Assembly: GCA_036509215.1 (NCBI GenBank)
Contig: DATCGA010000111.1
Coordinates: 1 to 27,534 of the forward strand
DNA: 27,534 nt
Source: Trebonia sp036509215
Lineage (GTDB): Bacteria; Actinomycetota; Actinomycetes; Streptosporangiales; Streptosporangiaceae
Direction: 5' to 3'
Shown piece by piece: positions 14,671-23,107 of this stretch (positions within the stretch are counted from its first letter, which is position 1; every line of letters begins with the position of its first letter). Made by a program: the position numbers and the translations under genes. The notes under the pieces are model-generated. The model saw only the letters and a list, made by a program, of their open reading frames with translations, had not been told where the DNA came from and did no database searches.

Positions 14671-15504
14671 CTACTTCAGAAGGGCGCCGCCGTCGACGGG
14701 GAGGGTGACGCCGGTGATGTAGCGGGCCTCGTCGGAGGTCAGGAAGACGATCGCGTTGCTGATGTCCTCCGGCTCGACCCAGCCGATCGGGAGCACGTGC
14801 ATCATCTGCGCGATCGGCGCCACGTCGTCCGGTCCGGGGTTCTCCACGTCCGGGCGGAAGAGCCGGAACGTCCCCTCGTTCATGAACATGGGGGTGTTCA
14901 CGTTGGTGGGGTGGATCGAGTTGACCCGGATGCCGTGCTGGCCGAGCTCCACCGCCAGCGACCGCATCAGGCCGACGACGCCGTGCTTGGCCGATACGTA
15001 GTGGCTCATGTTCGGCAGCGCGTGCATCCCCCCGATCGAGCTGGTGAGCACGATCGACCCGCCCCGGCCCCCTGCGACCAGGTGCGGGACGGCCGCCCGG
15101 GCGGTGTGCCACAGGCCGGTCAGGTTGATGTCGATGGTGTCCTTCCAGTTGCCGGCCGCCATCGACTCGACCGGGCCGCCGATGCTGGCGATGCCGGCGT
15201 TGGCGACCACGATGTCCAGCCGGCCAAGCTGGGCGACGCCGTCGTCGACGGCTGACTTGACCGCGTCGAAGTCGCGCACGTCGGCCTGCGTGGCGATGAT
15301 CCGCCGATCCTGCGCCTCCACCAGCTTGACGGTCTCGGCCAGGTCGTCGGCGGTGGCCATGGGAAGCGCGCCAGGGACGTCGTGACAGATGTCGATGACG
15401 ATGATGTCGGCCCCCTCCTGGGCCAGCCGAACCGCGTGGCTGCGACCCTGGCCGCGTCCGGCACCGGTGATGAAGGCGACCTTGCCTGCGGCTCTTCCTG
15501 GCAT
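14671..15504 (-). CDS. Short-chain dehydrogenase, mycofactocin-coupled type
   Basis: The product is 277 residues. The Rossmann motif is KVAFITGAGRGQGRSHAVRLAQEGADIIVIDIC (residues 8-40), with Asp38 favouring NAD. The active site comprises Asn128 in INLTG, Ser155 region SSIGG, and Tyr169/Lys173 in HYVSAKHG. The GAGRGQGRSHA start and the extra segment after IDIC (about residues 41-60) are hallmarks of the SDR subfamily that keeps its NAD bound and re-oxidises it through the peptide-derived cofactor mycofactocin. This predicts mft genes elsewhere in the genome. The ATG at 15504 lies 3 bp after the [2Fe-2S] subunit stop, so it is the last gene of the P450/molybdenum hydroxylase operon. Substrate is unknown; an alcohol made by the P450 is one possibility. 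Confidence 0.88.
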   Translation of the reverse strand: MPGRAAGKVAFITGAGRGQGRSHAVRLAQEGADIIVIDICHDVPGALPMATADDLAETVKLVEAQDRRIIATQADVRDFDAVKSAVDDGVAQLGRLDIVVANAGIASIGGPVESMAAGNWKDTIDINLTGLWHTARAAVPHLVAGGRGGSIVLTSSIGGMHALPNMSHYVSAKHGVVGLMRSLAVELGQHGIRVNSIHPTNVNTPMFMNEGTFRLFRPDVENPGPDDVAPIAQMMHVLPIGWVEPEDISNAIVFLTSDEARYITGVTLPVDGGALLK

Positions 15505-15507
15505 GAC

Positions 15508-16077
15508 TTACCTCGGTTCCTGAGTGTGCTTGGTTTCCTGAGCTGCCGTCGAGATGCTGTCGGCGGCCGCCCGCACGGCCGCGAGAATGCCCTGGTAGCC
15601 GGTGCAGCGGCACAGGTTCCCGGACAGGGCGTCGCGGATCTGCCCGTCGGTCGGGTCGGGATGCTCCCGCAGGAACGCGGTCGCCGAGATAACGAAGCCG
15701 GGGGTGCAGAAGCCGCACTGCAGGGCGTGGTGCTCGCGGAATGCGGCCTGCACGGCCGACAGCTCGCGGACCCCGGTGTCCGACGCGCCCGCGCTGATGC
15801 CCTCGATCGTCGTGACCTCGCCGCCGTCCGCCTGCACGGCGAAGACCAGGCAGGAGCGGACGGCCTCGCCGCCGGGCAGGCCAGGCTCGCTCTCGTCCGC
15901 ATCGTCGGGGTACTCCAGCAAGACCGTGCAGGCACCGCAGACGCCGTGCTCGCAGCCGACGTGGGTGCCGGTCAGCTGGCAGCGCTCGCGCAGGAAGTCG
16001 ACCAGGGTCAGCCTCGGCTCCACGTTCGCCCGCCGGAGCCTGCCGTTGACCCGGATCCCGATGCCGATGTCAGCCAC
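15508..16077 (-). CDS. Molybdenum hydroxylase small subunit ([2Fe-2S])
   Basis: The product is 189 residues with a GTG start at 16077, overlapping the FAD subunit by 8 bp. The plant-type [2Fe-2S] cluster site is CEHGVCGAC (Cys42, 47, 50), with a further Cys in VRSCLVFA. The second cluster site is LQCGFCTPGF near residue 120 and LCRCTGYQGI near 152. This is the electron-transfer subunit of xanthine dehydrogenase-family enzymes, passing electrons from molybdopterin to FAD. The length is slightly above the usual 155-175 owing to a C-terminal tail (AQETKHTQEPR). Confidence 0.94.
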   Translation of the reverse strand: MADIGIGIRVNGRLRRANVEPRLTLVDFLRERCQLTGTHVGCEHGVCGACTVLLEYPDDADESEPGLPGGEAVRSCLVFAVQADGGEVTTIEGISAGASDTGVRELSAVQAAFREHHALQCGFCTPGFVISATAFLREHPDPTDGQIRDALSGNLCRCTGYQGILAAVRAAADSISTAAQETKHTQEPR

Positions 16078-17095
16078 GGGCCGCCTCCTCGCCGAACGTC
16101 TCGCCGTGCCCGTCTCCGACCACCCCGCCCACCGCCTCGTTGATCGCGCGACCCCAGGCCGCAGCCACCACGGCCGCGCCCACGCGCTTGCGATAGGCGG
16201 CCGGACCGTGCAGGTCAGACGGCACCGACTCAAGGTCGGCCATCGCCGCCTGCCCGATTTCCCGCCCGAAGGCGTCCGTGCTCAGGTCGCCTGCGGCTCG
16301 GCCGGCGACGGATGCTTCCGCCGCCGAGGCACGCAGCGGCGTCGTCCCGAGCCCGAAGAGCCCGATCGCGCACCGGCTGACCCGGGCATTCCGGCCGTCC
16401 GCTCCCCCGTCGGCGTCAGCATCGAGCTCGATCGCGACGGCGGCCCCGGCCACGGCGAAGTCGCCCGGCCGGCGGGCGAATTCCTCCACCGCGAAGCCGG
16501 CCGGGCCGCCCGGCACCCGGAACGCGACCCCGGTGAGCAGCTCGTCCGGTTGCAGCGCGGTACTCCAGGTACCGGTGAAGAACTCGCCTGCGGGGATGGC
16601 GCGCTGACCGCGCGGCGACAGCGTCTCGATCGCCGCGTCGAGGGCGAGCGCGACCGCCGGGTACTCGGCGGCCGCGTCGGCGTGCGCGAGCGACCCGCCG
16701 ATCGTGCCCCGGTTGCGGATCTGGAAGTGGCCGATCAGCGGCGTGGCCCGGGCCAGCAGCGGGACCCGGGCCGCCACCAGTCGCGACCGCCCGATCGCCG
16801 CCTCGGTCGTGCTGGCGCCCACCCAGACGGACCGGCCGGGCACGGCCCCGCCGGGCACGGCATCATCAGACACGGCCCCGGCGGAGACGGAGCCGGGACG
16901 GTCCTTGATCCCGCGCAGGCCGGACACCGTGCGCAGGTCTATCAGGTGCTCGAACGCAGCCAGCCGAAGCGCCAGCAGCGGCACGAGGCTCTGCCCGCCC
17001 GCGATCAGCTTGGCGCCGTCGCCGAGCTTGGCCAGCAGCTGCACCGCCTCCTTGGCGCTGGCGGGGGCGTGGTACTCGAATTGCGCGGGCTTCAC
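16070..17095 (-). CDS. Molybdenum hydroxylase medium subunit (FAD)
   Basis: The product is 341 residues. It starts MKPAQFEYHAPASAKEAVQLLA and has the FAD pyrophosphate loop LIAGGQSLVPLLALRLA near residues 31-47, followed by IGHFQIRNRGTIGGSLAHADAAAEYP. These are the two signature motifs of CoxM-type FAD subunits. The C-terminal part has the usual compact domain (RKRVGAAVVAAAWGRAI). An Ala/Gly/Asp-rich insert (GAVSDDAVPGGAVPG, near residue 75) is unusual and is probably a surface loop; another lies at DADADGGADG. The ATG overlaps the large-subunit stop by 4 bp. It transfers electrons from the [2Fe-2S] subunit to the acceptor. Confidence 0.93.
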   Translation of the reverse strand: MKPAQFEYHAPASAKEAVQLLAKLGDGAKLIAGGQSLVPLLALRLAAFEHLIDLRTVSGLRGIKDRPGSVSAGAVSDDAVPGGAVPGRSVWVGASTTEAAIGRSRLVAARVPLLARATPLIGHFQIRNRGTIGGSLAHADAAAEYPAVALALDAAIETLSPRGQRAIPAGEFFTGTWSTALQPDELLTGVAFRVPGGPAGFAVEEFARRPGDFAVAGAAVAIELDADADGGADGRNARVSRCAIGLFGLGTTPLRASAAEASVAGRAAGDLSTDAFGREIGQAAMADLESVPSDLHGPAAYRKRVGAAVVAAAWGRAINEAVGGVVGDGHGETFGEEAARG

Positions 17096-19422
17096 GCGCC
17101 CGCCTCTTCAATCAGCGCGACGATCGCGGCCGGCGTCAGCGGAGTCCGGGTGATCGTCACCCCGAACGGCGCCAGCGCGTCCGCCACCGCGTTGACGACC
17201 GCGGGCGGCGCCCCGATCGCGCCGCCCTCGCCGACCCCCTTGTAACCGCCGACGCCCAGACCGGGCGCGTCCTCGACGTGCCCGTACTCGATCAGCGGGA
17301 CGTCGGCCGCCGTCGGCAGCAGGTAGTCCATGAACGTGGTCGCGACCGGGTTGCCGTCGCCGTCGTAGGCCAGCTCCTCGAGCAGCGCGCCGCCGATGCC
17401 CTGGACCACCCCGCCCGCGATCTGCCCCTCAACCACGTTCGGGTTGATCATGTGCCCGCAGTCCTCGCCGACGATGTAGCGCAGCAGCTGCACCGCGCCC
17501 GTGGTCACGTCGACCTCGCAGGTGCAGACGTGGGTGGCGGTCGCCCACAGCATCGGGCTGCTGGGCGCGTAGCGGCCGCTTGCCTCCAGGCCGGCCGGCA
17601 TCCCCGCCGGCAGCGCGTACGGCTGGAAGTAGGCGATGTCGGCCAGTTCGGCGAAGCTCACCGACGGCGCGTCGGGGTCGCCGCGGACGCCCGCACGGCT
17701 GTGCGCGAGCTCGATGTCGGGCTCGGCCGCCTCCAGCTTGTGCGCCGCGAGCGCGGTCAGCTTGGCGCGCAGGATCGCGGCCGTCTCCCCGACCGCCCCG
17801 GCCGTCATCGGCCCGCTGCGGCTGCCGCCGGTCCCGGCCCCGAACGGCGTCACCGCGGTGTCGCCCTGGATCGTCGCCACGTCGTCGATGTCCGCGCCGA
17901 GCGCGTCGGCCGCGAGCTGGATCACGGTCGTCTCCAGGCTGTTGCCGGTGGACCCGCCCGCCACGTAGACGTTGACCTTGCCGCTCGGCTCGATGCGGAT
18001 CGTCGCGCCCTCGGTCGCGTAGTAGCCGAACGCAGCCGACGTCGGCTCGGCGTAGCAGGAGATGCCCACGCCCAGGTAGCGCCCGGAAGCGCGGGCCGCC
18101 GCCTGGGTGGCCCGGAAAGCGTCGTAGTCGAGGATCGACAGCGCCCGCTCCAGCGTCTCGAGCGAGGCCATGTGGTCGTACGGCATGCCGTTGGGGTTGG
18201 CGAACGGCATGTCGGCCGCGCTCAGCAGATTGCGGCGGCGGAGCTCGGCCGGGTCGATTCCGATCCGGCGGGCGGCGATATCAAGGACGACCTCGCGGAC
18301 GAGCGACTCGAACGCCCACGGCCCCCGGTAGGCGACCCGGCCGACCGTGTTGGAGAACACCGAGGCGTGGCTGAAGGTCGCCCGGCTCACCCGGTACGGC
18401 CCGGGGAAGTTCATCCCGACGAACGCGCCGGTGCCGACCGGCCACGGCGTCGGGTAGGCGCCGACGTCCTGCACGTGGTCAAGCGCGGCGGCGAGGATGA
18501 TCCCCTGGTCGTCGAGCGCGATCCGGGCGGTGCCGTGCTCGTGCCGCGCCTGCCCGGCCGACATCAGGTTCTCCTGGCGGTCCTCGATCCACTTCACCGC
18601 GGCCGGCAGCTTCCTGGCCGCCAGCAGCACGCACATGTCCTCGCGGAGCGGCATCACCTTCTGGCCGAAGCCGCCGCCGACGTCGCGGGCGATCACCCGG
18701 ACCCGGTGCTCCGCCAGCCCGAGCAGCCGCGCGCTGAACATCCGCACCTCATGCGGCGCCTGGGTAGCGGCCCAGATCGTCAGCTCGCCGCTGGCGGCCG
18801 ACCACTCCGCGACGATGCCCCGGGTCTCCATCGGCACGGCGGCGCAGGCCTGTTCCCAGAACGTCTCCGAGATCACGTGCGCCGCCGACTCGAACGTGTC
18901 CGCCAGCGTCTCGGCCGGCGCGCCCCCGAGCCGGCCCGCGACGTTGCCCGGGTAGCCCTCGTGGACCAGCCCCTCGGACGTGCCGGCGGTTGCGTAGTCG
19001 GCCACCGCGGGCAGCGGCTCGTAGTCCACCTCGACCAGTTCGGCCGCGTCCTCGGCCAGGTAGCGGCTGTCCGCGACCACGAGCGCGACCGGGTCGCCGG
19101 CGAACCGGGCCTCGCCATCGGCCAGCGGCGGCCGGGGCGTGTCCGGCACCTGATTCCCGGTCCCGGTGTACCAGGCCTCGCGGACGTCGCCGTTGAGGTC
19201 GGCGGCGGTGAAGACGGCGTGCACCCCGGGCAGCTGCAGCGCGGCCGTCGCGTCAATCCCGATGATCCGCGCCCGCGGATGCGGGCTGCGGACGAAGCAC
19301 GCGTGCAGCATGCCCGGGCGGACGATGTCGTCGACGAAGGTGCCCGTTCCCGTCAGCAGCCGGGCGTCCTCGACCCGGCTCACCCGGCTCCCGGCGTAGC
19401 GGGCCGCCCCGACGGCGGTCAT
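17092..19422 (-). CDS. Molybdenum hydroxylase large subunit (molybdopterin-binding)
   Basis: The product is 776 residues. It starts with a typical SRVSRVEDARLLTGTGTFVDDI segment. Molybdopterin motifs include ARDVGGGFGQKVMPLREDM near residue 245, VAYRGPWAFESLVREV near 355, the QGIGGALLEELAYD region near 665, and GYKGVGEGGAIGAPP at the end, with the catalytic Glu near 732. The active-site loop reads AYRGPW and lacks the AYxCSFR of form I CO dehydrogenase, so CO oxidation is excluded. Related enzymes hydroxylate N-heteroaromatics, aldehydes or aromatic acyl-CoAs with water as oxygen source. Substrate is not deducible. It lies 16 bp after the P450 gene. The CoxL-type order large-medium-small matches cox-like operons reordered. 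Confidence 0.93.
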   Translation of the reverse strand: MTAVGAARYAGSRVSRVEDARLLTGTGTFVDDIVRPGMLHACFVRSPHPRARIIGIDATAALQLPGVHAVFTAADLNGDVREAWYTGTGNQVPDTPRPPLADGEARFAGDPVALVVADSRYLAEDAAELVEVDYEPLPAVADYATAGTSEGLVHEGYPGNVAGRLGGAPAETLADTFESAAHVISETFWEQACAAVPMETRGIVAEWSAASGELTIWAATQAPHEVRMFSARLLGLAEHRVRVIARDVGGGFGQKVMPLREDMCVLLAARKLPAAVKWIEDRQENLMSAGQARHEHGTARIALDDQGIILAAALDHVQDVGAYPTPWPVGTGAFVGMNFPGPYRVSRATFSHASVFSNTVGRVAYRGPWAFESLVREVVLDIAARRIGIDPAELRRRNLLSAADMPFANPNGMPYDHMASLETLERALSILDYDAFRATQAAARASGRYLGVGISCYAEPTSAAFGYYATEGATIRIEPSGKVNVYVAGGSTGNSLETTVIQLAADALGADIDDVATIQGDTAVTPFGAGTGGSRSGPMTAGAVGETAAILRAKLTALAAHKLEAAEPDIELAHSRAGVRGDPDAPSVSFAELADIAYFQPYALPAGMPAGLEASGRYAPSSPMLWATATHVCTCEVDVTTGAVQLLRYIVGEDCGHMINPNVVEGQIAGGVVQGIGGALLEELAYDGDGNPVATTFMDYLLPTAADVPLIEYGHVEDAPGLGVGGYKGVGEGGAIGAPPAVVNAVADALAPFGVTITRTPLTPAAIVALIEEAGA

Positions 19423-19438
19423 CGCGGCTGCCCCGGCC

Positions 19439-20626
19439 CTAGCCGACCAGGAGCGGCAGCCGCTCCCATCCCCGCACGGACGAGGTCTGCTGCATCTTGG
19501 CCTCGGCCCAGTCGACCTCCCAGGACGGCCACCGCCGCAGCACCTCCTCGAGCGCGATCCGGCCCTCCAGGCGTGCGAGGGCCGAGCCCAGGCAGTAGTG
19601 CGGGCCGATGTTGAACGTCAGGTGCAGGCTCTTCTTCCGGCGGATGTCGAACCGGTCCGGGTCGTCGTACCGCTCCGGGTCGCGGTTGGCGGCGCCGACG
19701 AACAGCAGCATCGCGCTGCCCTCGGGGACGACCTGGCCGTAGAGCTCGACCGGCTTGGCGACGTAGCGGGCGATCGACGGTCCCGGCGGCTCAAGCCGCA
19801 GCACCTCCTCGACCGCGCCAGGGATCAGCGACGGGTCCGCCACGATCTCCGCCCGCTGCTCGGGGTGCCTGGCGAGGGTTGAGCCCATCCAGCCGATCAG
19901 CCGACCGGTGGTCTCGTTGCCCGCGCCCGCCAGGACGGTGACGTACATCAGGACCTCGTCGCGGGTCAGCGTGCGGGTGACGCCGTTCTCGTCCTCGAAC
20001 CGGGCGGTCAGCAGCTCGGTCATGACGTCGTCGGAGGGGTGCGTCAGCCGCCAGTCGATGTACTCGCCGAACGCATCGAAGGTGAGGATGGCCTCCTGGC
20101 TGGTGTCCAGCCTGCCGTCGTCGCTGATCAGGTGGGCGTCAGCCTGCTCGCGGAAGGCCGCCTGGCCCTCCTCGGGGATGCCGAGGAGCATGCCGATGAC
20201 CCGCATCGGCATCTCCAGGCCGAGCTTCTCGATCAGGTCGAACCGCGACTCACCGACCAGCGGGTCGAGGCAGCGGACGCAGTACTCCCGGACCAGCGGC
20301 TCCAGCTCGGCGATCCGCCGGGGCGAGAACACCCGGGCCAGCAGCTTGCGGTGGATGTCATGGACCGGCGGATCCTCCATGATGAGCGTGCCCGGGGGCA
20401 TCTCCATGTTCGCCTTGATCAGCTCCAGCATGACGCCGCGGGCGGAGGAGAATGTCGCCGTGTCCGTCACCGCCCGCTCCACGTCCGCGTACCGGCTGAG
20501 CGCGTAGAAGTCGTGCGTCTGGTTGTAGTAGAGCGGGGCTTCCTCGCGGATCCGGTTGAAGACCGGCCACGGGTCGTCCACGAAGCGGGCGTCGTACGGA
20601 TCCCAGTAGAGCGCGTCGGTTTCCAC
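19439..20626 (-). CDS. Cytochrome P450 (soluble bacterial type)
   Basis: The product is 395 residues with a GTG start at 20626 preceded by GGGAGG at 8-bp spacing. The I-helix motif is LAGAGNETTGRLIGW near residue 235, the K-helix ExxR is EEVLRLEPP, and the haem loop is FNIGPHYCLGSALARLEGR with the axial Cys345. All essential elements are present, so an active mono-oxygenase is expected. The DPPVHDIHRKLLARVFSP segment near residue 85 is typical of actinobacterial families that act on terpenoid, steroid or aromatic substrates. It is first in the operon with the molybdenum hydroxylase and SDR. No ferredoxin or reductase gene is nearby, so redox partners must be encoded elsewhere. Confidence 0.95.
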   Translation of the reverse strand: METDALYWDPYDARFVDDPWPVFNRIREEAPLYYNQTHDFYALSRYADVERAVTDTATFSSARGVMLELIKANMEMPPGTLIMEDPPVHDIHRKLLARVFSPRRIAELEPLVREYCVRCLDPLVGESRFDLIEKLGLEMPMRVIGMLLGIPEEGQAAFREQADAHLISDDGRLDTSQEAILTFDAFGEYIDWRLTHPSDDVMTELLTARFEDENGVTRTLTRDEVLMYVTVLAGAGNETTGRLIGWMGSTLARHPEQRAEIVADPSLIPGAVEEVLRLEPPGPSIARYVAKPVELYGQVVPEGSAMLLFVGAANRDPERYDDPDRFDIRRKKSLHLTFNIGPHYCLGSALARLEGRIALEEVLRRWPSWEVDWAEAKMQQTSSVRGWERLPLLVG

Positions 20627-20647
20627 GTCGCGTGCCTCCCGGCGTTA

Positions 20648-20661
20648 GGTAAGCAATTACC
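20648..20661. promoter_or_regulatory. Palindrome upstream of the P450 gene
   Basis: GGTAAGCAATTACC has 5-bp inverted arms (GGTAA/TTACC) and lies 22 bp before the P450 start. It is a candidate operator for the divergent TetR. TAAGCAATT in its centre also occurs in the TetR/permease intergenic region (24011-24019). Confidence 0.4.
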
Positions 20662-20688
20662 CTCGTGTATAGACCGCCCCACCACCGA

Positions 20689-20741
20689 TGACAAGACCTC
20701 GTCGACACTTGTCACTGAAATATGTCATTGACACTAGTCAA
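20689..20741. promoter_or_regulatory. Dyads between the P450 and TetR genes
   Basis: TGACAAG (20689-20695) and CTTGTCA (20708-20714) are a perfect 7-bp inverted repeat with a 12-bp spacer. TTGAC-N4-GTCAA follows at 20728-20741, and TGTCACTGA/TGTCATTGA form a near-perfect direct repeat between them. TetR repressors usually bind such dyads in their own divergent promoter. Confidence 0.45.
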
Positions 20742-20766
20742 CGACAGGACGTATGAAGGAACCACC

Positions 20767-21486
20767 ATGCCGCCAGCGGAAGACAAGCTCAACGGACGTG
20801 CGGCGGCCAGCGGCCGAGACGCGCAGCGCCAGCAGACCCGCCAGAAGGTCTACGCGGCGGCCCTGGCGGAGTTCAAGCGGACCGGGATGGGGGCCGCCGA
20901 CGTGGCCGACATCGCGACGGCGGCGGGCGTGGCCCGGGGCACGTTCTACTTCCACTTCCCCACCAAGGAGCACGTCCTCGCGGAGCTCGAGCGGCACGAG
21001 GAGGCGCGTCTGGTCGGCCAGCTATCGAAGTTCCTGGCGGAGCTTGAGGTTCGGTGCGGCCCCGGGCCGACTGCCGGCCCCCTGCCGACGGCGGAGGACC
21101 CGGCCAACCGTCCGTCCGCACCGGGCTTCCTGCCGGCCGCCCTGGGCGAGGTCGTCCGGCTGCTCACGGCGATGGAGCGCCGGGTCGGCAAGACCCTGTT
21201 CCGCGAGATGCTGGGGCTGCACTTCTCGTCCCGCCGGCCGGAGGTGCTCCCGGGCTCCGACAAGTGGACCGAGTACCCGGTGATGACGGTCGTGGTCGAG
21301 GTGGTCGAGCGGGCCAGGGAACGAGGCGAGGTGCACCCCGACGCGAGCGCCCTCCCCACCGCGCAGCTGTTCATGATGGGGCTGTACGCGATGCTGATCG
21401 CCAGCCACGAGTACCCCAAGGCGGCCCGGGCCGAGATCCTTGACAACTTCATGGCCACCGTCCTGCGCGGCGTCGCCCCGCGCTGA
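20767..21486 (+). CDS. TetR-family regulator, divergent from the P450 operon
   Basis: The product is 239 residues from the ATG at 20767, with GAAGGA 6 bp upstream; an earlier in-frame ATG at 20722 falls inside the operator region and is rejected. The helix-turn-helix reads TRQKVYAAALAEFKRTGMGAADVADIATAAGVARGTFYFHFPTKEHVLAEL (about residues 24-75 in total). The C-terminal ligand domain is variable, with a Pro-rich loop (PTAGPLPTAEDPANRPSAP) longer than usual. Its divergent position indicates that it controls the P450-molybdenum hydroxylase-SDR operon and itself. The ligand is unknown. Confidence 0.9.
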   Translation: MPPAEDKLNGRAAASGRDAQRQQTRQKVYAAALAEFKRTGMGAADVADIATAAGVARGTFYFHFPTKEHVLAELERHEEARLVGQLSKFLAELEVRCGPGPTAGPLPTAEDPANRPSAPGFLPAALGEVVRLLTAMERRVGKTLFREMLGLHFSSRRPEVLPGSDKWTEYPVMTVVVEVVERARERGEVHPDASALPTAQLFMMGLYAMLIASHEYPKAARAEILDNFMATVLRGVAPR

Positions 21487-21524
21487 AGTTCAGTCAGGCC
21501 CTGAGGACCCGCCCGCAGGCCGAG

Positions 21525-22802
21525 TCAAGCACCCAGGAGTCGAGCGCAGCGGCCTGACCGTTCGGCCACCAGGTCCGCAAGCCGCGCCGGGAGCTTGCTT
21601 TCCTGGGCGAGAACGTCTGGCGCCTTCGCGGCGTCGGCAAAGGCACTCGCGACGGCGGCGGCCAGCTCACGGGCGCGCGCCACCAGTTCTGCGGCCGGAA
21701 GGCCGAGGTCGCGCGCCGCGTCGGGCCAGCGATTCCGGTGGGGGTTGAGCTGATAGTCGCCTCCGACCTTCATCGCGAGCCGAAGCTTCTTCTCATGATC
21801 ACCGTAGGGAAGCGCTGACGCGATGTCGTAGAGCGGTGCCAGGCGCGCCTCGCCCTGGCTGAGCAGCAGCGAGTAGTTCTTGGCGTGCGCGTCGGTTCCC
21901 CCGATGAGCCAGTTCCAGATGAGCGCGTCGGCGAATCCGCGGACGGCCTGCTCGGCGACTCGTGTCGGCATCGCTCGACGGAGCAGTTCAGCGATGTCGT
22001 TCGGGCTCGGGCCGCCTTCATTCTGGTATTTCCTTGTAGGCGGGACCGCGAGCGCCTGACAGAGGTCCTCTTGGTGAATGCGACCGAAGCCGGCACCGGA
22101 CGGATAGCGGTCGTAGCGGTCCACCACGATGGCGGACTGGTCGCCGAACCTGGCGATCCGGCTCCTGACCGCCGGCAGGCCGCAGCGTCGGGCGGCGTCG
22201 AGGCACAGGTGCTCGTTGAGGTCGTGGCCGGCCAGCCCGGCTATCGCGGGCTTGAGGATGTGCGTGGTCGGAGTGGGTCCCGACGGAATTCCCCACCGGC
22301 CGTCTTGATAGAGCAGCGCGGTCTTGGCCTGCGCCCCGGCGAGGCTGAACTGCCCGCTGAAGCCGTCACCGAGCCAGCTCGTCGAGTCCCGTCCCAGTTC
22401 GCGGAGGACCTGGGCGACATCGTCTTCCGTCAGCCAGGTGACCTGCCCCGCGCCGTGGATTACCTGGCCTGTCCGATCCGGTTGCGTGAACCGCACCGTC
22501 CCGGGGCAGTCCAGTCCGATGGGCGTCCCCAGCAGCGTGAACGGAACGGCGCGGGACAAGTGAAAATGACGTTTCCAGCGCTTCAGCACCGACGGGTCGT
22601 CGGGAAGCAGGCCCCACAACCATGGCGTGATAGCGGAATCAGGATGGGCGAGGTGCGATAGCGGCATGGACAGCGACAGCGGGGTCGCGGCCGGGCGCGC
22701 AGCGTACTCCTCGTCGTAGCTGAACCGAAGTTGCCCGCTGGGCATGCGGGTAAGAGATCCGGCAGCCATGTCATCCGCGATGACCGCCAGGGAATCGGTC
22801 AT
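21525..22802 (-). CDS. hipA: HipA-type serine/threonine kinase toxin
   Basis: The product is 425 residues. The N-terminal HipA domain includes LSLSMPLSHLAH and PWLWGLLPDDP near residues 42-70. The kinase part has the Gly-rich loop FSLAGAQAKTALL (152-164), with Ser153 aligned to the autophosphorylated Ser150 of E. coli HipA. Catalytic residues are in GGTDAHAKNYS (301-311; Asp304, Asn309) and LYDIAS (324-329) for magnesium. All catalytic positions are kept, so the kinase should be active; the known target of HipA is glutamyl-tRNA synthetase, with growth arrest and persistence as result. The start overlaps hipB by 4 bp (ATGA). It converges on the TetR gene with a 38-bp gap. Confidence 0.95.
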   Translation of the reverse strand: MTDSLAVIADDMAAGSLTRMPSGQLRFSYDEEYAARPAATPLSLSMPLSHLAHPDSAITPWLWGLLPDDPSVLKRWKRHFHLSRAVPFTLLGTPIGLDCPGTVRFTQPDRTGQVIHGAGQVTWLTEDDVAQVLRELGRDSTSWLGDGFSGQFSLAGAQAKTALLYQDGRWGIPSGPTPTTHILKPAIAGLAGHDLNEHLCLDAARRCGLPAVRSRIARFGDQSAIVVDRYDRYPSGAGFGRIHQEDLCQALAVPPTRKYQNEGGPSPNDIAELLRRAMPTRVAEQAVRGFADALIWNWLIGGTDAHAKNYSLLLSQGEARLAPLYDIASALPYGDHEKKLRLAMKVGGDYQLNPHRNRWPDAARDLGLPAAELVARARELAAAVASAFADAAKAPDVLAQESKLPARLADLVAERSGRCARLLGA

Positions 22803-23062
22803 CGCTTGTGGTACCCGTCAAGGAAGGCGTCCAGGTTGGGAGGCCGATCCGGCGCGTCGCCGATGGCGCTCGCGTCGGTGGCCTCAACTCCGATGCCCAG
22901 CGCGTCGAACAGACGGAACACAAGCGAGATCTCGACCGTGCGCTTACCACGCTCGAAGGAGTTGACCCAGTCGCGAGATACGCCGCTTCGCGATGCCAGT
23001 TCGGCCTGGGTGAGGCCGAGCTCGATCCGGCGACCGCGTGCCACGCTGGCTAGATCGTGCAT
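22799..23062 (-). CDS. hipB: HipB-type XRE antitoxin
   Basis: From the ATG at 23062 the product is 87 residues: MHDLASVARGRRIELG, then the helix-turn-helix LTQAELASRSGVSRDWVNSFERGKRTVEISLVFRLFDALG and a C-terminal tail ending DGYHKR. The ATG at 23062 has AGGA 4 bp upstream and matches the usual HipB N-terminus. In-frame ATGs at 23086 and 23131 are possible, but the latter has no ribosome site and would place an operator inside the coding sequence. HipB neutralises HipA and represses the operon through the palindromes just upstream. Confidence 0.92.
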   Translation of the reverse strand: MHDLASVARGRRIELGLTQAELASRSGVSRDWVNSFERGKRTVEISLVFRLFDALGIGVEATDASAIGDAPDRPPNLDAFLDGYHKR

Positions 23063-23107
23063 CGTCCTGATCCGTGTCTTGCGCATTCCAGGTGCAACTC
23101 CATCGGG

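Noticed and set aside
17092..19422. Aerobic CO dehydrogenase (form I) as identity of the large subunit
   Set aside because: The active-site loop reads AYRGPW instead of the AYxCSFR signature needed for the Cu-Mo site.
17278..19614. Plus-strand frame of nearly 780 codons antisense to the molybdenum hydroxylase large subunit
   Set aside because: It has low-complexity composition with no motifs, and the opposite strand encodes the complete molybdopterin subunit.
20722..20766. Upstream ATG extending the TetR by 15 residues
   Set aside because: It lies within the dyad-rich operator region and lacks a ribosome site, whereas ATG 20767 has GAAGGA at good spacing.
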